64,000 bases of DNA, taken from the NCBI GenBank assembly GCA_951804985.1, contig OX638134.1, forward strand, positions 78,037,679 to 78,101,678, given 5' to 3'. Made by a program: the position numbers and the translations under genes. Numbering within the stretch: the first letter of the stretch is position 1; each line of letters begins with the position of its first letter. The notes beneath the pieces were generated by a model that ran no database searches, was not told the DNA's origin, and saw only the letters and a program-made list of their open reading frames with translations. Shown piece after piece: positions 25,183-37,455 of this stretch. This DNA is from Dryomyza anilis (taxonomy: Eukaryota; Arthropoda; Insecta; Diptera; Dryomyzidae).

Positions 25183-28100
25183 ATGAACAGCCAAGCAGGC
25201 TCCTCAAGGGCTCCAGCCTTAGGGGGCCAGATATCACCACCGGGCGGCTACAATCCATCTGGACTCGATTCACAGCAGCAGCAACAACATCAACAGCAGC
25301 AGCAACAACACGCCGCTGCGCTGCAGCAGCATCAACAGTTCCAACAACAGCAGCAATACTATCAGCAGCAACAACAACAGCAATTTCATCAACAGCAGCA
25401 GCAACAACATCACGCTGGTTTCTCACAACATCACCAGCAGCAGCAACATCAACATCAACAGCAACAACACGACGGTTTTCTTCAGTATCCTCACGGTCCC
25501 AATGGTGGCCCCGGCGTTGTTTCGCCCGCTCTCAGCAGTGGTGGCCCGTTCATGAACAGCGGCGAGACCAGCGATAGTTTGCGCAGCCTCAAGAATACAT
25601 TTGGCCCAAATTCCGAATTTACCAGCAGCAGCGAACGCCAACTAAGCGCCAGTCAGACCTCTGTCAGTGTCGGACCAAGTTCCGCACCTTCGTCTGCAGC
25701 ATCCGCGGGTGTTGGTGGTGCGGGTAGTTACAATAATATGGTAACGGCGAGTGGCGCGCAACAACAACAGCAGCAACAACAACAACAGCAATCGACAATG
25801 GATGCCATGGGCAGTTATAGTCAGGTGAGTGTGAAAGCTTTACTGTTCGAAATACTGTGTTTTGGCAGCTGTCAGCTCATATAATTGTTTATAAGCATAA
25901 CAAAAGCTTTATAAAAAAAGCTTTTAAGCTTTATAAAAAAACTTTATAAAAAAAACTATCAAGATTTAATAATAAACTATCAAGCTTTAAAAAAAATACT
26001 TTCAAACTTTAAAAAAATCTTTCAAGCTTTATAAAAAAAAGCTTTTAAACCTGATAAAAAACCATTCAACCTTTATAAAAAAAAGAGTTACAAGCTTTAT
26101 AAAAAGCTTTCAAGTTTTATAAAAAAGCATTCAAGTTTTATAAAAAAGCATTCAAGTTTTATAAAAAAAAGCTTTCAAACTTAATAAAACATGCATTCAG
26201 CTTTATAAAAATGAATAAAAAAACCTTTCAAGCTTAATAAAAAAAAACTTTCAAGCCTTATAAAAAAGCTTTCAAAGTTTATAAAAAAGCTTTCAAACTT
26301 AAAAAAAAGCTTTTAAAAAACTTTCAAGCTTTAAACTTTATATTAAAAACAACGTATTACTAAATATACCACATAAAATAGCGACAAATTCGTTACACCT
26401 TCTGCGTTGTCGAAAGCAAACCGCATAAACCACATGTCGCGGTCAAAGCGCCCATAAATATGCAACAATATTTTAACTAAATTCCAATTTTTTTCTCCAT
26501 TCTTTGCTTCAGATGGGTGGCATGCAACACAATGGCATGCATCCCGGTGCAAACAACGGCATGGCACAACATTCACAGCAGCAACTACAGCAACACCAGC
26601 AACAACAACAACAATATATGAATGGAGGCGGTGCTGGCGGCATGTCCGGTCCTGGTGGCATGAATCCAGCAGCCGCGGCAGCAGCAGCCGGCGGTGGCTC
26701 CCCAGGCATGCAAATGAGTCAAATGGGTCACATGAATGGAATGTCAGCGTACAATGGTGGTGGTGGCGGCAACGGAGGCGGTGGCAGCAGTAGTGCAGCA
26801 GCAGCGGCGGCGGCCGCGGCAGCAGCGAGGCATCATCAAGTGAGTAACCATTGTATTTTATTGCATATTTTAGTATTTTGTTGTCGGCTGGGCAGTCAGT
26901 ATTTCAGTCAGTCAGTCAGTCACTTAGTTTGTCAGGGCTGCAACATAACGCAATGCAATAGAAAAAGAAAATTATGCAAAAGGCTGCTTGTTTTAGTTGT
27001 TTAAATTTTGTATTTCGAATAAAACTTTATGTGGTACATTTAGCTGTTGTCCCTGAGGGATGGCTGCGCGCCATTGTAGTCCTTGCAGCTTTGGAATTGG
27101 CACCAATGGCATTAGTTGGTGTTGTTTAATGGGGGGGAGTCTGTGCTGGTTATGCTATAAATGGAGATGGAAATTTTCGATGGATGGGTTATTTTTGTTG
27201 ATGGTCCATTCGGGCGCTTTATTTGCTCAACATAAGGTATTTTTATTTTGATGCCATTGCTTTTTATTTGACGCACTAGTAGTAGAATTTGCTGCCATTA
27301 TTGTTTTTGGTTACTATTCATTTTTGTTGTGCGCAGAATATGACGACATTTCGTGTGCATGTGGTTGTTGCTTTTTATTATATTTTGACATTTACATTTT
27401 TGCTGTCAAAATAACTCCCTCAGGCGCTGTCGCAAAAGCACTCACAATGCATTTGAAATGCAGAACTTATTAGAATTTTTTGGAATTTTTGTTTTATATT
27501 ATTTTTTGCGAAAGCTGCAACCATCAGTTTTCATTAGAATTGAAGCGAGAGCCAATGAAAAATAGCAGATGAAATAAAAAAAAAAAAAGTTTTATAAATT
27601 TCAAATAATATTCATTGAAATGTTAAATTTTAATAAATGTGCTTTAAAGCTTTTATTCATTTTTATGTTAATTTTTAAAAAGCTTTCAATTAAAGTGAGT
27701 GTGATTTTTAGTATTATGCTTTTTTTAGAAAAAGCTTTAAAATGATAAACAAGCTTTCAAAAAGCTTTTTTTATAAATTAGTTAGTTGTTTTGCTCTTAG
27801 AAAGTTATTTAAAAATTAAAATAAAAGTTTTATGTTATTCATTGAAAAGTTAAATTTTTCAAAAGGTACTCCAAAAGTCATTGAAAATTAATTTTAATTT
27901 TTAACATTATTTTAATTCACGTGAAAATGATTTTTAGTATTAGACAAAGAAAGCTTTTTTTAGAAAAAGCTTTAAATAAGCTTTTGTATTAAGATTTAGT
28001 TTGAGTTATAATTCTCAATTCGTATTTACATATAAAGCGCTTTAAAAGCTTTCAAAAAGTTATTAAAAAAAGTCAGTTATGCATTGAAAAAACACAAAAG

Positions 28101-31100
28101 ACTCTAAAAGTGCAATTAATAGCTCTATTACTTTTAATTTTTAAATAAATTTAATATTAATTTTAAATATGTTTGAATTAAAGTAAAAACAAAATTTAAG
28201 TGTTAAACAAAAAATAGCTTTTCTTTGAAAAATATTGAAAATGATATACAAAGCATTAGAAAAAGCTATTATTCATTGAAAAGCATTTTTGTAATTTTAA
28301 TTTTTGAAAGTATTTTAATTAATGTTGATGTGATGTTCAGCATTAGGCCAAAAAGAAAGATTTTTTAGAAAAAGACTTCCATATGATAGACAAAGCTTTA
28401 AATAAGTTTTTCTATAAAAAAAATTAGTTAGCGTTATAATTCTCAATTCAGTATTTAGATATTATGCACTTTAAAAGCTTTCACAAAATGTTTGCAAAAA
28501 AACAAGAACAAATTATATAAATTTTAAAATTTATTAAAATTTTCAAATACTTAAAAAAAAGTGCACATCTTCCATCATGCCACCTAGAACACACCTCTAA
28601 AACTTAAGCTAGCCATCAAAATGCGCACTTTGACATCTGCAAATATTGCAAATATTATTTTTTTTTATAAACTAAATAAAATTTAATGCAAAATACAGTC
28701 ATCCTAAACAATGAATGCAACCAATGACACCATTTTTTTTTTTTAATATTTAACAGCAGCAACAAAAATAAATTGACTAACAAATAAAAAATGAAATCAT
28801 TTATAATGTGACTGTCATTATTTATTTTTTCATTATGTTTAATGATTTTTAATAATGTTGACAATAAATTGTGCAATTTGCAATTTACGCCAGAACCAAT
28901 AATGCTGTCGTCAGCTATTAAAAGCAATGTGCACAGAGAAAATAAAAACATACTATTGATTTAATAGTTTTTTTTTAAATAAATTTAAAAATCATTTAAA
29001 GTATACAGTATTTTTCAATAGTATTTTGTAGTTTTCGAACGTATTTGCCAATTAAAAATATTTTTTTTAATATTGTCTAATTTTAATAGTAATAAAAACT
29101 ATTTAAATAATTACCAAATACTATTAATTGTATGGTATTATTGAATTTATGTTATTTTGCATGCTATGGCTATTTTTGTGTATAGAAACACTTTTCGGAA
29201 TTATAATGTTTTAGGTATAGAAGAATGCTTTAAGCTATTGACTAATTTTAATAGTAAAAAAAACTATTATACTGTAAAAAAACTATTAATGCTGAAAAAA
29301 CTAATATTTTAATATACAATGGTTTTCAGAAATTTGTGATAGTTTTTAGCTGAGTGTACTAGAATATATACTATATATAATGCATATACAATGTAGATAC
29401 TTTATGCATTCTATATGAAAAGCTATCTGTTGTAACCTATATAAAGCCATATAAAATGACATCGCTGCAATTTAATATACACGTCGTATTTATGCGCACA
29501 AAACAGATTTTTAATTTGTTCGCATTAATAACGACTATACAAACAATATAAAAACAAAATTAAATTAAATTGTTGTTCTTACCAGCACAAATCAAATGCA
29601 CGAGAGTCGACGTCGTCGTCGTCGTCTACCTGATAGGTATGGCTAACTAATCGAAAAAAATAAAAACAAACATGAAAAAAATTATAATAAAGGCACAAAA
29701 ATAAATATATATATTTTTTTTGTTATGTATTTGCCATAGTTATTTTTAACTGAGGTGCTTACTATTTTATTGGCACAATGTCATGCCATGCAAAATTATG
29801 CACATTTCTCAAAAAAAAAAAAAACAAATATTATATAAAAATTGCGCCGATATTCATAGCTAATAGATAGATATTAATAAATTAAACGTAAAAATTTGAC
29901 AACATTTAAGAGTTATAGCAAATACGAATTATAAGCATTGTGTTTAGAACAAAAAATAAAGTAGTTTTTTGAATGTACGATCATTAATAATTAAATATGT
30001 TAAACATTTGAATAAAAAAATCAATAAAATCTTTTGTTTTGTTAAAAAGCTTTTTCTGTTTTTTTTTATGTTTTGTTTTGTTTTACTAATATATTTAACT
30101 AAATATATTATATTTAACTAAATATATTATATTTAACTAAATATTTAAAAAGCTTTTGCAATTGCAAAATGCTCTCTCTTTTTTTCTTATTTCAAAATAT
30201 TTGTAATAAATCTTTTTATTTTCACAGTCTTTTTATTTTTCAGTTGTTGAGCTTTTCAATTGAGTTGAGCTTTTCAATTGTACTTGAATAATAATTAAAT
30301 ACAGAGCATTACATATTTTAATTTCTTTAAATGTAAGAATACCTAAAAGCTTTACTTTTAAATATATTTTGAATTTAAAGCTCATATTAGAAGCATTTAG
30401 AAGCATATCAGAAGTATTAAAAATCAAATAAAGTAGTTTAAAAACTTTCATATTTAGCAAAAGCTCTATTAGAAATAAATTTTAGTAAAAGCTTTTAAAT
30501 GCAAGTTATAACTGTTTAAAATACTGATAAAATGTTTTAACACTTCAAAATTAAACCTTTTTACTCAAAATAAAAAGGTTTTAAATTAAAAATATAAAAT
30601 TGTTGAAGCTTTACAAATATTTTATTTGTTTTTTTTTCTTTTAAAAGCTTTCAACAAAAAATATTTGTAAAGCTTTTATTTAAAAACCTATTAAAATCTG
30701 TTTCGCTTTACTAAAAGAAAATCTTTTAAATGAAAAATATAAAATATTTTTTTAAAAGCTTTTATAAACAAGATGCAGCAATGATTAGTACTAAATGTAT
30801 TTTTATTGAAAATCTATTAAGCTTTGTTCTGCTAACAAGAAAAGCTTTTAAATAGATAATATAGAAATGTTGAAGCTTTACAAATATTATGTTGAAAGCT
30901 TTTATAAGCAAAATGCAGCAATGCTTAGTATTAAATGTATTTTTATTGAATATCTATTAAGCTTTGTTTTGCTAACAGGAAAAGCTTTTAAATTGAAAAT
31001 ATAGAAATATTGAAGCTTTACAAATATTTTGTTAAAAGCTTTTATAAACAAGATGCAGCAATGATTAGAACTAAATGTATTTTTATTTGAATATCTATTA

Positions 31101-34100
31101 AGCTTTGTTCTGCTAACAGGAAAAGCTTTTAAATTGAAAATATAGAAATGTTGAAGCTTTACAAATATTATGTTGAAAGCTTTTATAAGCAAGATGCAGC
31201 AATGCTTAGTACTAAATTTATTTTTATTCAAAACCTAATTTGCTAAAAGAAAAAGCTTTTAAATTAAAAATAGATAGTTATTAAAGCTTTATGTTAAATA
31301 TAGCTTGTACATACAAAATGCAATAATATATAATACTTATTGTATTCCCATTAAATACAAATTTAAAAATCTAGCGTACTTTTCGAAAAAAACCGTTTTA
31401 AATAAAAAAATATAAAATTTAGCGCTTTGCTGTGCTTTATATATTTTAAAATCGTTAATAAAAACAAATTTGAATTCGCTAAATCTATATCAATCATTAA
31501 TTAATGTTCAATGAATATGAAAAACCAATAAAATATAGCATTTATTGAAATTTTTCAAATGCACACGCGCGTGCCTTTCATATAGCCCTCCTCAACAATA
31601 CGGCTACTTACTGCATCTGACATTGCAAGCTGATAATTAAGTTGAAATATCGACAACAATAATAAAAATTATTAAATAAAAATAAAAAAATTATTATATA
31701 TTGTAATAATTATATTTACAACACGTAACGATCGCAAACAAAACGCATCGTGTGTTGTGCTATGATGTGATGTGTTGTATTGTGTTGTCCTACCTGGCTG
31801 CGCGTTTGTTATGCGCTTTGCTTTACTGTGCAAAGTGCAGCCACATTATTCTTATTATTTTTCTTTTTTTTTGTTCATTTTTATTATCGTTGATTTTATT
31901 TTTAATTTTATATTTTTTTGTTTTTGTATTTTTGTAAAATGCGATCGCATGTTGATTGCGATGCATTTTCAATAGCAACTTTAATTGTTTGCACGCGCCG
32001 CGATGAGCCGACAACCCGTCGACATCGGTCGCATCATCGCAGATGTTGACGTTGCCACCTGGTTGATTGTTTGATTGGTTGGTTCGTTGCATTGTTGCCA
32101 CTGCCAAGTGCAAGAGCAAGAGCAACAGCAGAAGCAGCAGCAATGGTGGCGCATGCGCTGTTGTTGTAATTGTTGCTTTGATTGTGGTTGTTGTCACTAA
32201 TTACAATGTTGCCACAAGTTGAAGGTGACGCAGATGTTGTTGCTGCTGCTACTGTTGTTGCTGGTGACAACATCAATGCGTTGTCGCTGCACTAAAAATA
32301 AACAATGATGATTGACATCATCAGCCATAGCATTTATATTTTTTTAAATTAAATTTAATTTTTTTCCTTGTTTTACATTTTTTATATTTTTTAATTTTCA
32401 AAACTTTTTATATATGAATTTTAATACTTCTTTTATTTAAATTTTTTTATTTAATTTTTTTAATTTTTTTATTTTTTATTATTTTTTCAATAGTAAAATT
32501 TTGTTTTGAAAAATGTATATGAAATTTAAAAATATTTCAAAATTTGTGGATTTTTTTTATAATTTATTTTTTTTGGCTCTATATTTTTATATTAGTTAAA
32601 TTTTTTTTTTTTGTAATTCTAAAATTGTATATTTTAATTATATTTTTTTCATAATACTTTCGTTTTTTTAAATATTAGCTTTTTGCATTTATTTTTTAAT
32701 TTATAAATTTTTATTTAATCATTTTTTGTTTTTTTGTATAATTTAATTTTTTTTTTTATTATTTTAAAATTCAAAATTTGGACTTATTATGCATTTCTAA
32801 TGTGCAAAATGGTAACTTGTTCGTGCATTTAATTTGAATGCGAAATGTTTTCGCTTGTTTGCATCAACGCCACACATATAATTCACAGCTGTAATTTAGC
32901 CAAAGATTCTTTAAAAAATCAGAACTATGTCATTTCTTTTTTTCTGCATTTTTATTCAATTATATAAAATTAATATTTATCATAACCATTTCTTCTCTTT
33001 TAAAGATGTCGCCCATGAATCAAATGCAAAACATGACGATGGGTGGCGCCAGCGGTATGCAGCAATCGAATTCCATGTCCGCCATGGCGGCGCATCATCA
33101 GCAACAGCAGCAGCAACAACAACAGCAACAAATGCACGCCATGAACCCGATGGCCAAGATGCAGGGTATGGCAAATGCCGGCTATCCGCCACGACGCATG
33201 GCACCCTATCCCAATCCACAGATGCACGCCGCGCAAAAACGCGCCGGCATGTATCCCAATCCACAGAATGTTCCTCAGCAACAGCAGCAACAGATGGCCG
33301 CATATGGCAATGGTGGCGGCGCTAGTGGCCCCCATGCGGGCGGTATGCATGCGCAAGCAGGCAACGGCGTACCAGTGCCAATGCAGGCAGGTGGCGCCTA
33401 TGGGCGCAGTGGACCGATGGCAGCTTATGGTAGAGCAGGACCAGGCGGTATGGGACCCGGTGGCATGGGTCCCGGAGGCATGGGACCTGGCGGTATGGGT
33501 CCTGGTGGCATGGGACCCGGCGGTATGGGTCCCGGTGGTATGGGACCTGGAGGTATGGGTCCCGGCAGTATGGGTCCCGGTGGAATGGGACCTGGCGGTA
33601 TGGGTCCCGGAGGAATGGGACCTGGCGGTATGGGTCCTGGTGGAATGGGACCTGGTGGCATGGGTCCTGGCGGCATGGGACCTGGCGGTATGGGTCCTGG
33701 TGGAATGGGACCTGGCGGCATGGGTCCCGGTGGCATGGGACCAGGCGGTATGGGTCCCGGTGGTATGGGACCCAGTGGTATGGGTCCTGGCGCAATGCAA
33801 CGTTGTATGCCTCAAGGCGGTGGCGGCGGTCCTTATGGAGCGAGTGCGCATCATGCGCAGCAGCAGGCACAATTCTATGCGGCTGGCGTCAATGGCGGCG
33901 TTGGTGGTGCTGGTGGCAACATGGCTGGCATGGGCAGCAATGGCAGCGGTGGTATGTGTCCGGCTGGTCCGGGTGCTGCCGCTGGCACAGCGAATCCATA
34001 TCAGAATCAAGGGTGAGTTGAAAATAAACCTAACAAATTCAAATTCAACATAACAAATTCAACAGACAGTGGTGAATTTTAAAAAAATATGCAGCGCTCT

Positions 34101-37100
34101 TTTTATATTTATTTTTGTTATAACAATTTCTCTCTCTCTCTCTACAGTTTCCAACAAAACTATCAGCACAGTCCAGTTCCTGGCAATCCGACGCCACCGT
34201 TAACACCCGCCTGCAGCGTGCCCTACGTCAGCCCGAATCCCGATGTCAAGCCACAAATTGATAATAGTAAGTTTCAATACTCACCTCACCTCAAAGTGCA
34301 ACACAGTCTACCACCAAATATTAGTAATCGTTACTAACATACGACATTTCTCTCTCTCTCTTTATTTCTTAACAGACGAAGAGATGCGACTGACGTTCCC
34401 GGTGCGTGATGGCATCATACTTCCACCGTTCCGCTTGCTGCACAATCTCTCCGTCAGCAATCACGTGTTTCACCTCAAGCAGAATGTCTACAATACGCTC
34501 ATGTGTCGGTGAGTAATCTTTAAGAAAAGCCTTAACATAACCTTAAATTAAACGCTCTTTAATAAGCCATAAGCTTTTCCCGTAACCGCCGTAATTAACC
34601 CTTGTTGTAACCCATGTTTTCCACTCTTTTAGTTCGGATCTTGAGCTGCAGCTAAAGTGTTTCCATCAGGACGATCGTCAGATGAACACCAACTGGCCGC
34701 ACACGGTCACCGTGTCCGCCAATGCCACACCCCTGAATATTGAGCGCTCCGATAAGACAGGTCAGGCGCTGCGACCGCTCTACTTGAAGTCTGTGTGTCA
34801 ACCCGGTCGCAATACCCTACAATTGACGGCCAGTTCCTGCTGTTGTGTAAGTATTCAACACACCAAAATTCAACATGTGTTGAGTTTAAATACTAACGGT
34901 TGTTTCTCTCTCTCTCTCCCTCTCTTTCGTACGTTAGTCCCACTTGTTCGTGCTGCAACTAGTCCATCGACCCTCTGTGCGGCAGGTGCTGCAGAGCCTA
35001 CACAAACGCAATCTTTTGCCGCTCGAGCACAGCGTCTCCAAGATTAAGCGCAACTTTGCTATGGGTCTGTGCGGCTCGCCGAGTGGCTCGAGCAACAACC
35101 TAAATGGCAGTCAGGATGGCAGCCAGGATGCGTCGAAACTCGTCAAGATCTCCATGAAGTGTCCGATTCTGAAGACGCGCATTCGTTTGCCGGCGCGCGG
35201 TCATGAGTGCAAACACATACAGTGCTTCGATCTGGAGGGTTACCTGATGATGAACTGCGAACGCGGCGCGTGGCGCTGCCCGGAGTGCAAGTAAGTCTCG
35301 CATAAAGCTTTAAAATAAACTTTTAAAGTTCTTTTTTATCTCCAAAACCTTTTCCTACCTTTCTTTTCTCTTTTGGCACCTTTGTTAACCTTGTTTGTCT
35401 CTTTTTCCGCAACAGCAAACCTGCGCTCACCGAGAGTCTTGAAATCGATCAGTACATCTGGGCCATATTAAACACCCTGGGCAATTCCGACGTCGATGAT
35501 GTTGTCATCGATTCTGGCGCCAATTGGCGCGCTGTGCAGGGCAATCAACAGGGTTGTCCCGGTCAGTCGTCCAACGGCAACAACTGCAACACGAACGGCG
35601 GTAACGGCAATGGTAACGGCTGCGCTTCAACATCGAGCGGCGGCGGTGGAGGTTCCTCCACACCCGGACCCAACGGCATGCCCACCATCAAACAGGAGCT
35701 AATCGATGACATTGCGAAGGTCATGTCGCCGGGCTCGACGCAGCTGCCCACATGGGACAACTCGCAGGCGATGAGTCCGTATACGTGTCACGACATGAAC
35801 TCCATAGCGAATGGCAATATGATGGGTGGCCAAGGGTAAGTTAAACTTTTATGCTTTTTATAGAATAGATACTAATTAACTCTCTTTCTACTTAAATAGT
35901 GTTGGCTCTCGCACCAGCTTCGATAATAACTTTAATGGTGGCGGTGGCGGCAATGGTGCCGGCGGTCCCGGATCACAGACGGATCCCAATAATAGTGGCA
36001 GCGGCAGTGGCAACAACAACAACAACGATGCGTTGAGTCATTTAAATGAGCCCGTGAATTCGCTGGATCAGCTCAATGCCATGGAGAAGTCATTGAACGA
36101 TCAGGTAGGCATTTTAAATATATCTCAAACTTTGCTCGAGCGTATTTCAAATGTATCTTAAGTGTAGCTTAATTACATTTCAAATTCTGTCTCATAAATC
36201 TTAAATATATCTCAAGTTCTTCTCAAATTGGTCTCCAGTACATCTCAAATAAATCTCATTCTTAAATTTTACTCAAGTTCTTCTCTAAAGTGGTTGAAGT
36301 TCTTCGCAAAATTATTTCAAGTTCAATAGATATTTTTCAAAAGTTCATATCAAATTTATTTTTCTCTCATTTTTAATCTCAATTAAATGTATTTCCATTT
36401 ACTCTCAAACGTATCTCAATAGTAACTCATATGTAACTCAATTTTTTTAAATGTAAATGAAATGTTTCTCAAATGTATTTCATGTGCGCTTTTATATTTA
36501 TCACTAATATAACTCAAATTTAGCTCAAGTGTAACTCAACTGTAAACTCAAAAGATCATTCGATTTATTTATCATTTGTTTATTTTTCTTACAGATGCCA
36601 CACACCCCGCATACACCGCACACCCCCGGCGGCGCCAGTCATCCGATGACACCAGGCGGCCCACCTTCGGTTAGCTCTGCGCACAATGAGCCCATGGGCG
36701 GTACGCCGAATCCCCATTCAAATAATCCCGGCAATCATTCGCCACAGACGCCGGGTACACCGACGGGCAATCGCATGAACGATGGACAGCAACAACAGCA
36801 GCAGCAACAGCAGAATCATCATCAAATCATTAACTCATTGATAAACTCGCAACCGGATGGTTTGGTGAATTTGAACGATACGGATCTGAATGCTGAGTTG
36901 AATAACTTTGATCCGTCGATCGATAATAGCGATGCCGCCAACGAATTGAATGTAAGTTGGGTTCACATTATATAACTCACCACTCTTAAAATAACCACAC
37001 TAAAAACTCACCTCACCAACATTCACCACACTAAAAACTCACCACACTGAAAACTCACCACACTGAAAACTCACCACACTGAAAACTCACCACACTTAAA

Positions 37101-37455
37101 ACTCACCACACTTAAAACTCACCACACTGAAAACTCACCACATCAAAAAAATTACCACATCAAAAACTCACCACACTAAAAAAAAAACTCACCACACCAA
37201 AAAAAAAAAACTCACCACACCAAAACAAAAAAACTCCCCAGACAAAAAATTGACTAGTTTATTTTTATTTACGTTTTTATTTCAATTCATTTTTAATAAA
37301 ATTTTACTTTTTATTATTTGCAGCTCCTCTCCGACGTTGATCCCATGGAAATACTTTCGTATCTGGATCCGCAACCCGATCTAAATACGCCGCCCTCGAG
37401 TGGCTCCAGCAACAACAACAACAGTGATGATATTCTGGCATCGCTTTTCGATTAA
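25183..37455 (+). CDS. tna: tonalli, ZMIZ-type SP-RING (MIZ) zinc finger protein
   Basis: My exon model is 25183-25824, 26513-26839, 33006-34012, 34148-34266, 34376-34508, 34633-34846, 34938-35290, 35416-35835, 35900-36104, 36595-36951 and 37324-37455. All introns are GT-AG and phases fit, giving 1302 residues. The N-terminal half is low complexity: polyQ (about 29-100), G/M/N-rich, and 24 GPGGM repeats (about 468-587). [16 protein letters not shown] and [18 protein letters not shown] segments match the conserved ZMIZ core. The SP-RING (about 880-935) has [13 protein letters not shown] and [11 protein letters not shown], the Cys/His pattern of PIAS/ZMIZ E3 SUMO ligases. The C-terminus is an acidic ILSYLDP...DDILASLFD tail, as in ZMIZ1/2. 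In Drosophila tonalli is genetically linked to the trithorax group and SWI/SNF (Brahma) complexes, so it probably acts in the nucleus as a co-activator with SUMO-related activity. ATG 25183 was chosen because an acceptor-like ATTACAG ends at 25169. An in-frame ATG at 25066 would add 39 unlikely residues. Confidence 0.95.
25275..25485 (+). repeat. opa-type CAG/CAA repeat coding for glutamine
   Basis: This lies in the first coding exon of tonalli. Mixed CAG and CAA codons with interspersed His (CAT/CAC) encode several Q runs. A second run lies at 25760-25792 and others at 26576-26615 and 33092-33131. Mixed codons argue for selection on glutamine rather than pure slippage. Confidence 0.9.
25825..26512 (+). 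other. tonalli intron 1 of the coding part, AAGCTTT-rich
   Basis: The donor CAG|GTGAGTG at 25824/25825 and the acceptor TTTGCTTCAG at 26512 bound the intron. Its body at 25890-26340 is a degenerate tandem repeat of TTTATAAAAAAGCTTTCAAG, the palindrome-rich sequence type also seen upstream of the gene. Confidence 0.85.
26840..33005 (+). other. 6.2 kb tonalli intron
   Basis: The donor CAA|GTGAGTAA at 26840 and the acceptor TCTTTTAAAG at 33005 bound the intron. It contains AAGCTT-rich repeats at 27580-28500 and 30040-31300, a (GTC)n run near 29611-29627, plain AT-rich DNA at 32330-32780, and a more balanced span at 31560-32290 that could be regulatory. I found no nested gene on either strand. 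Confidence 0.8.
30650..31300. repeat. 140 bp tandem repeat inside the tonalli intron
   Basis: The landmark ATGCAGCAATG recurs at about 30773, 30913, 31053 and 31194, about 140 bp apart. Each unit has the same order of phrases: AAGCTTTACAAATATT, AAAGCTTTTATAA(A/G)CAA, TGTATTTTTATT and CTATTAAGCTTTGTT. About four units are present, with the outer ones more diverged. Confidence 0.85.
33438..33797 (+). repeat. 24 x 15 bp repeat coding for Gly-Pro-Gly-Gly-Met
   Basis: The repeat sits inside the third coding exon of tonalli. Period 15 gives GPGGM, with single variants GPGSM, GPSGM and GPGAM. Third positions vary freely (GGA/GGT/GGC, CCC/CCT/CCA) while the amino acids are kept. All frames on both strands stay open, which creates long spurious frames such as the PPGPM antisense reading. 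Confidence 0.95.
34938..35470 (+). other. SP-RING (MIZ) domain exons of tonalli
   Basis: Exon 34938-35290 carries the conserved [15 protein letters not shown] segment, then the zinc-binding Cys/His set ([24 protein letters not shown]). Exon 35416 onward continues with N-K-P and an [11 protein letters not shown] helix, which in the family packs against the finger. A split codon (AA|C) joins the exons. This is the catalytic or E2-binding part in the family. Confidence 0.93.
36105..36594 (+). other. tonalli intron with CTCAAATGTA repeats
   Basis: CAG|GTAGGC at 36104/36105 and TTTTCTTACAG at 36594 bound the intron. Its body repeats TCTCAAATGTATCTCAA-like phrases every 12-20 bp and carries no other feature. 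Confidence 0.8.
36952..37323 (+). other. last tonalli intron with AACTCACCACACT minisatellite
   Basis: It is bounded by AAT|GTAAGT at 36951/36952 and TTATTTGCAG at 37323. From about 37000 to 37230 a 16-18 bp unit AAAACTCACCACACTG is repeated about a dozen times, with poly-A interruptions towards the 3' side. Confidence 0.85.

Noticed and set aside
33000..34010. 336-residue antisense open frame opposite the third tonalli exon, and the PPGPM antisense frame
   Set aside because: It is His/Thr/Ser repetition produced by the 15 bp coding repeat and CAG runs on the other strand. It has no start context, conserved motif or splice signals.
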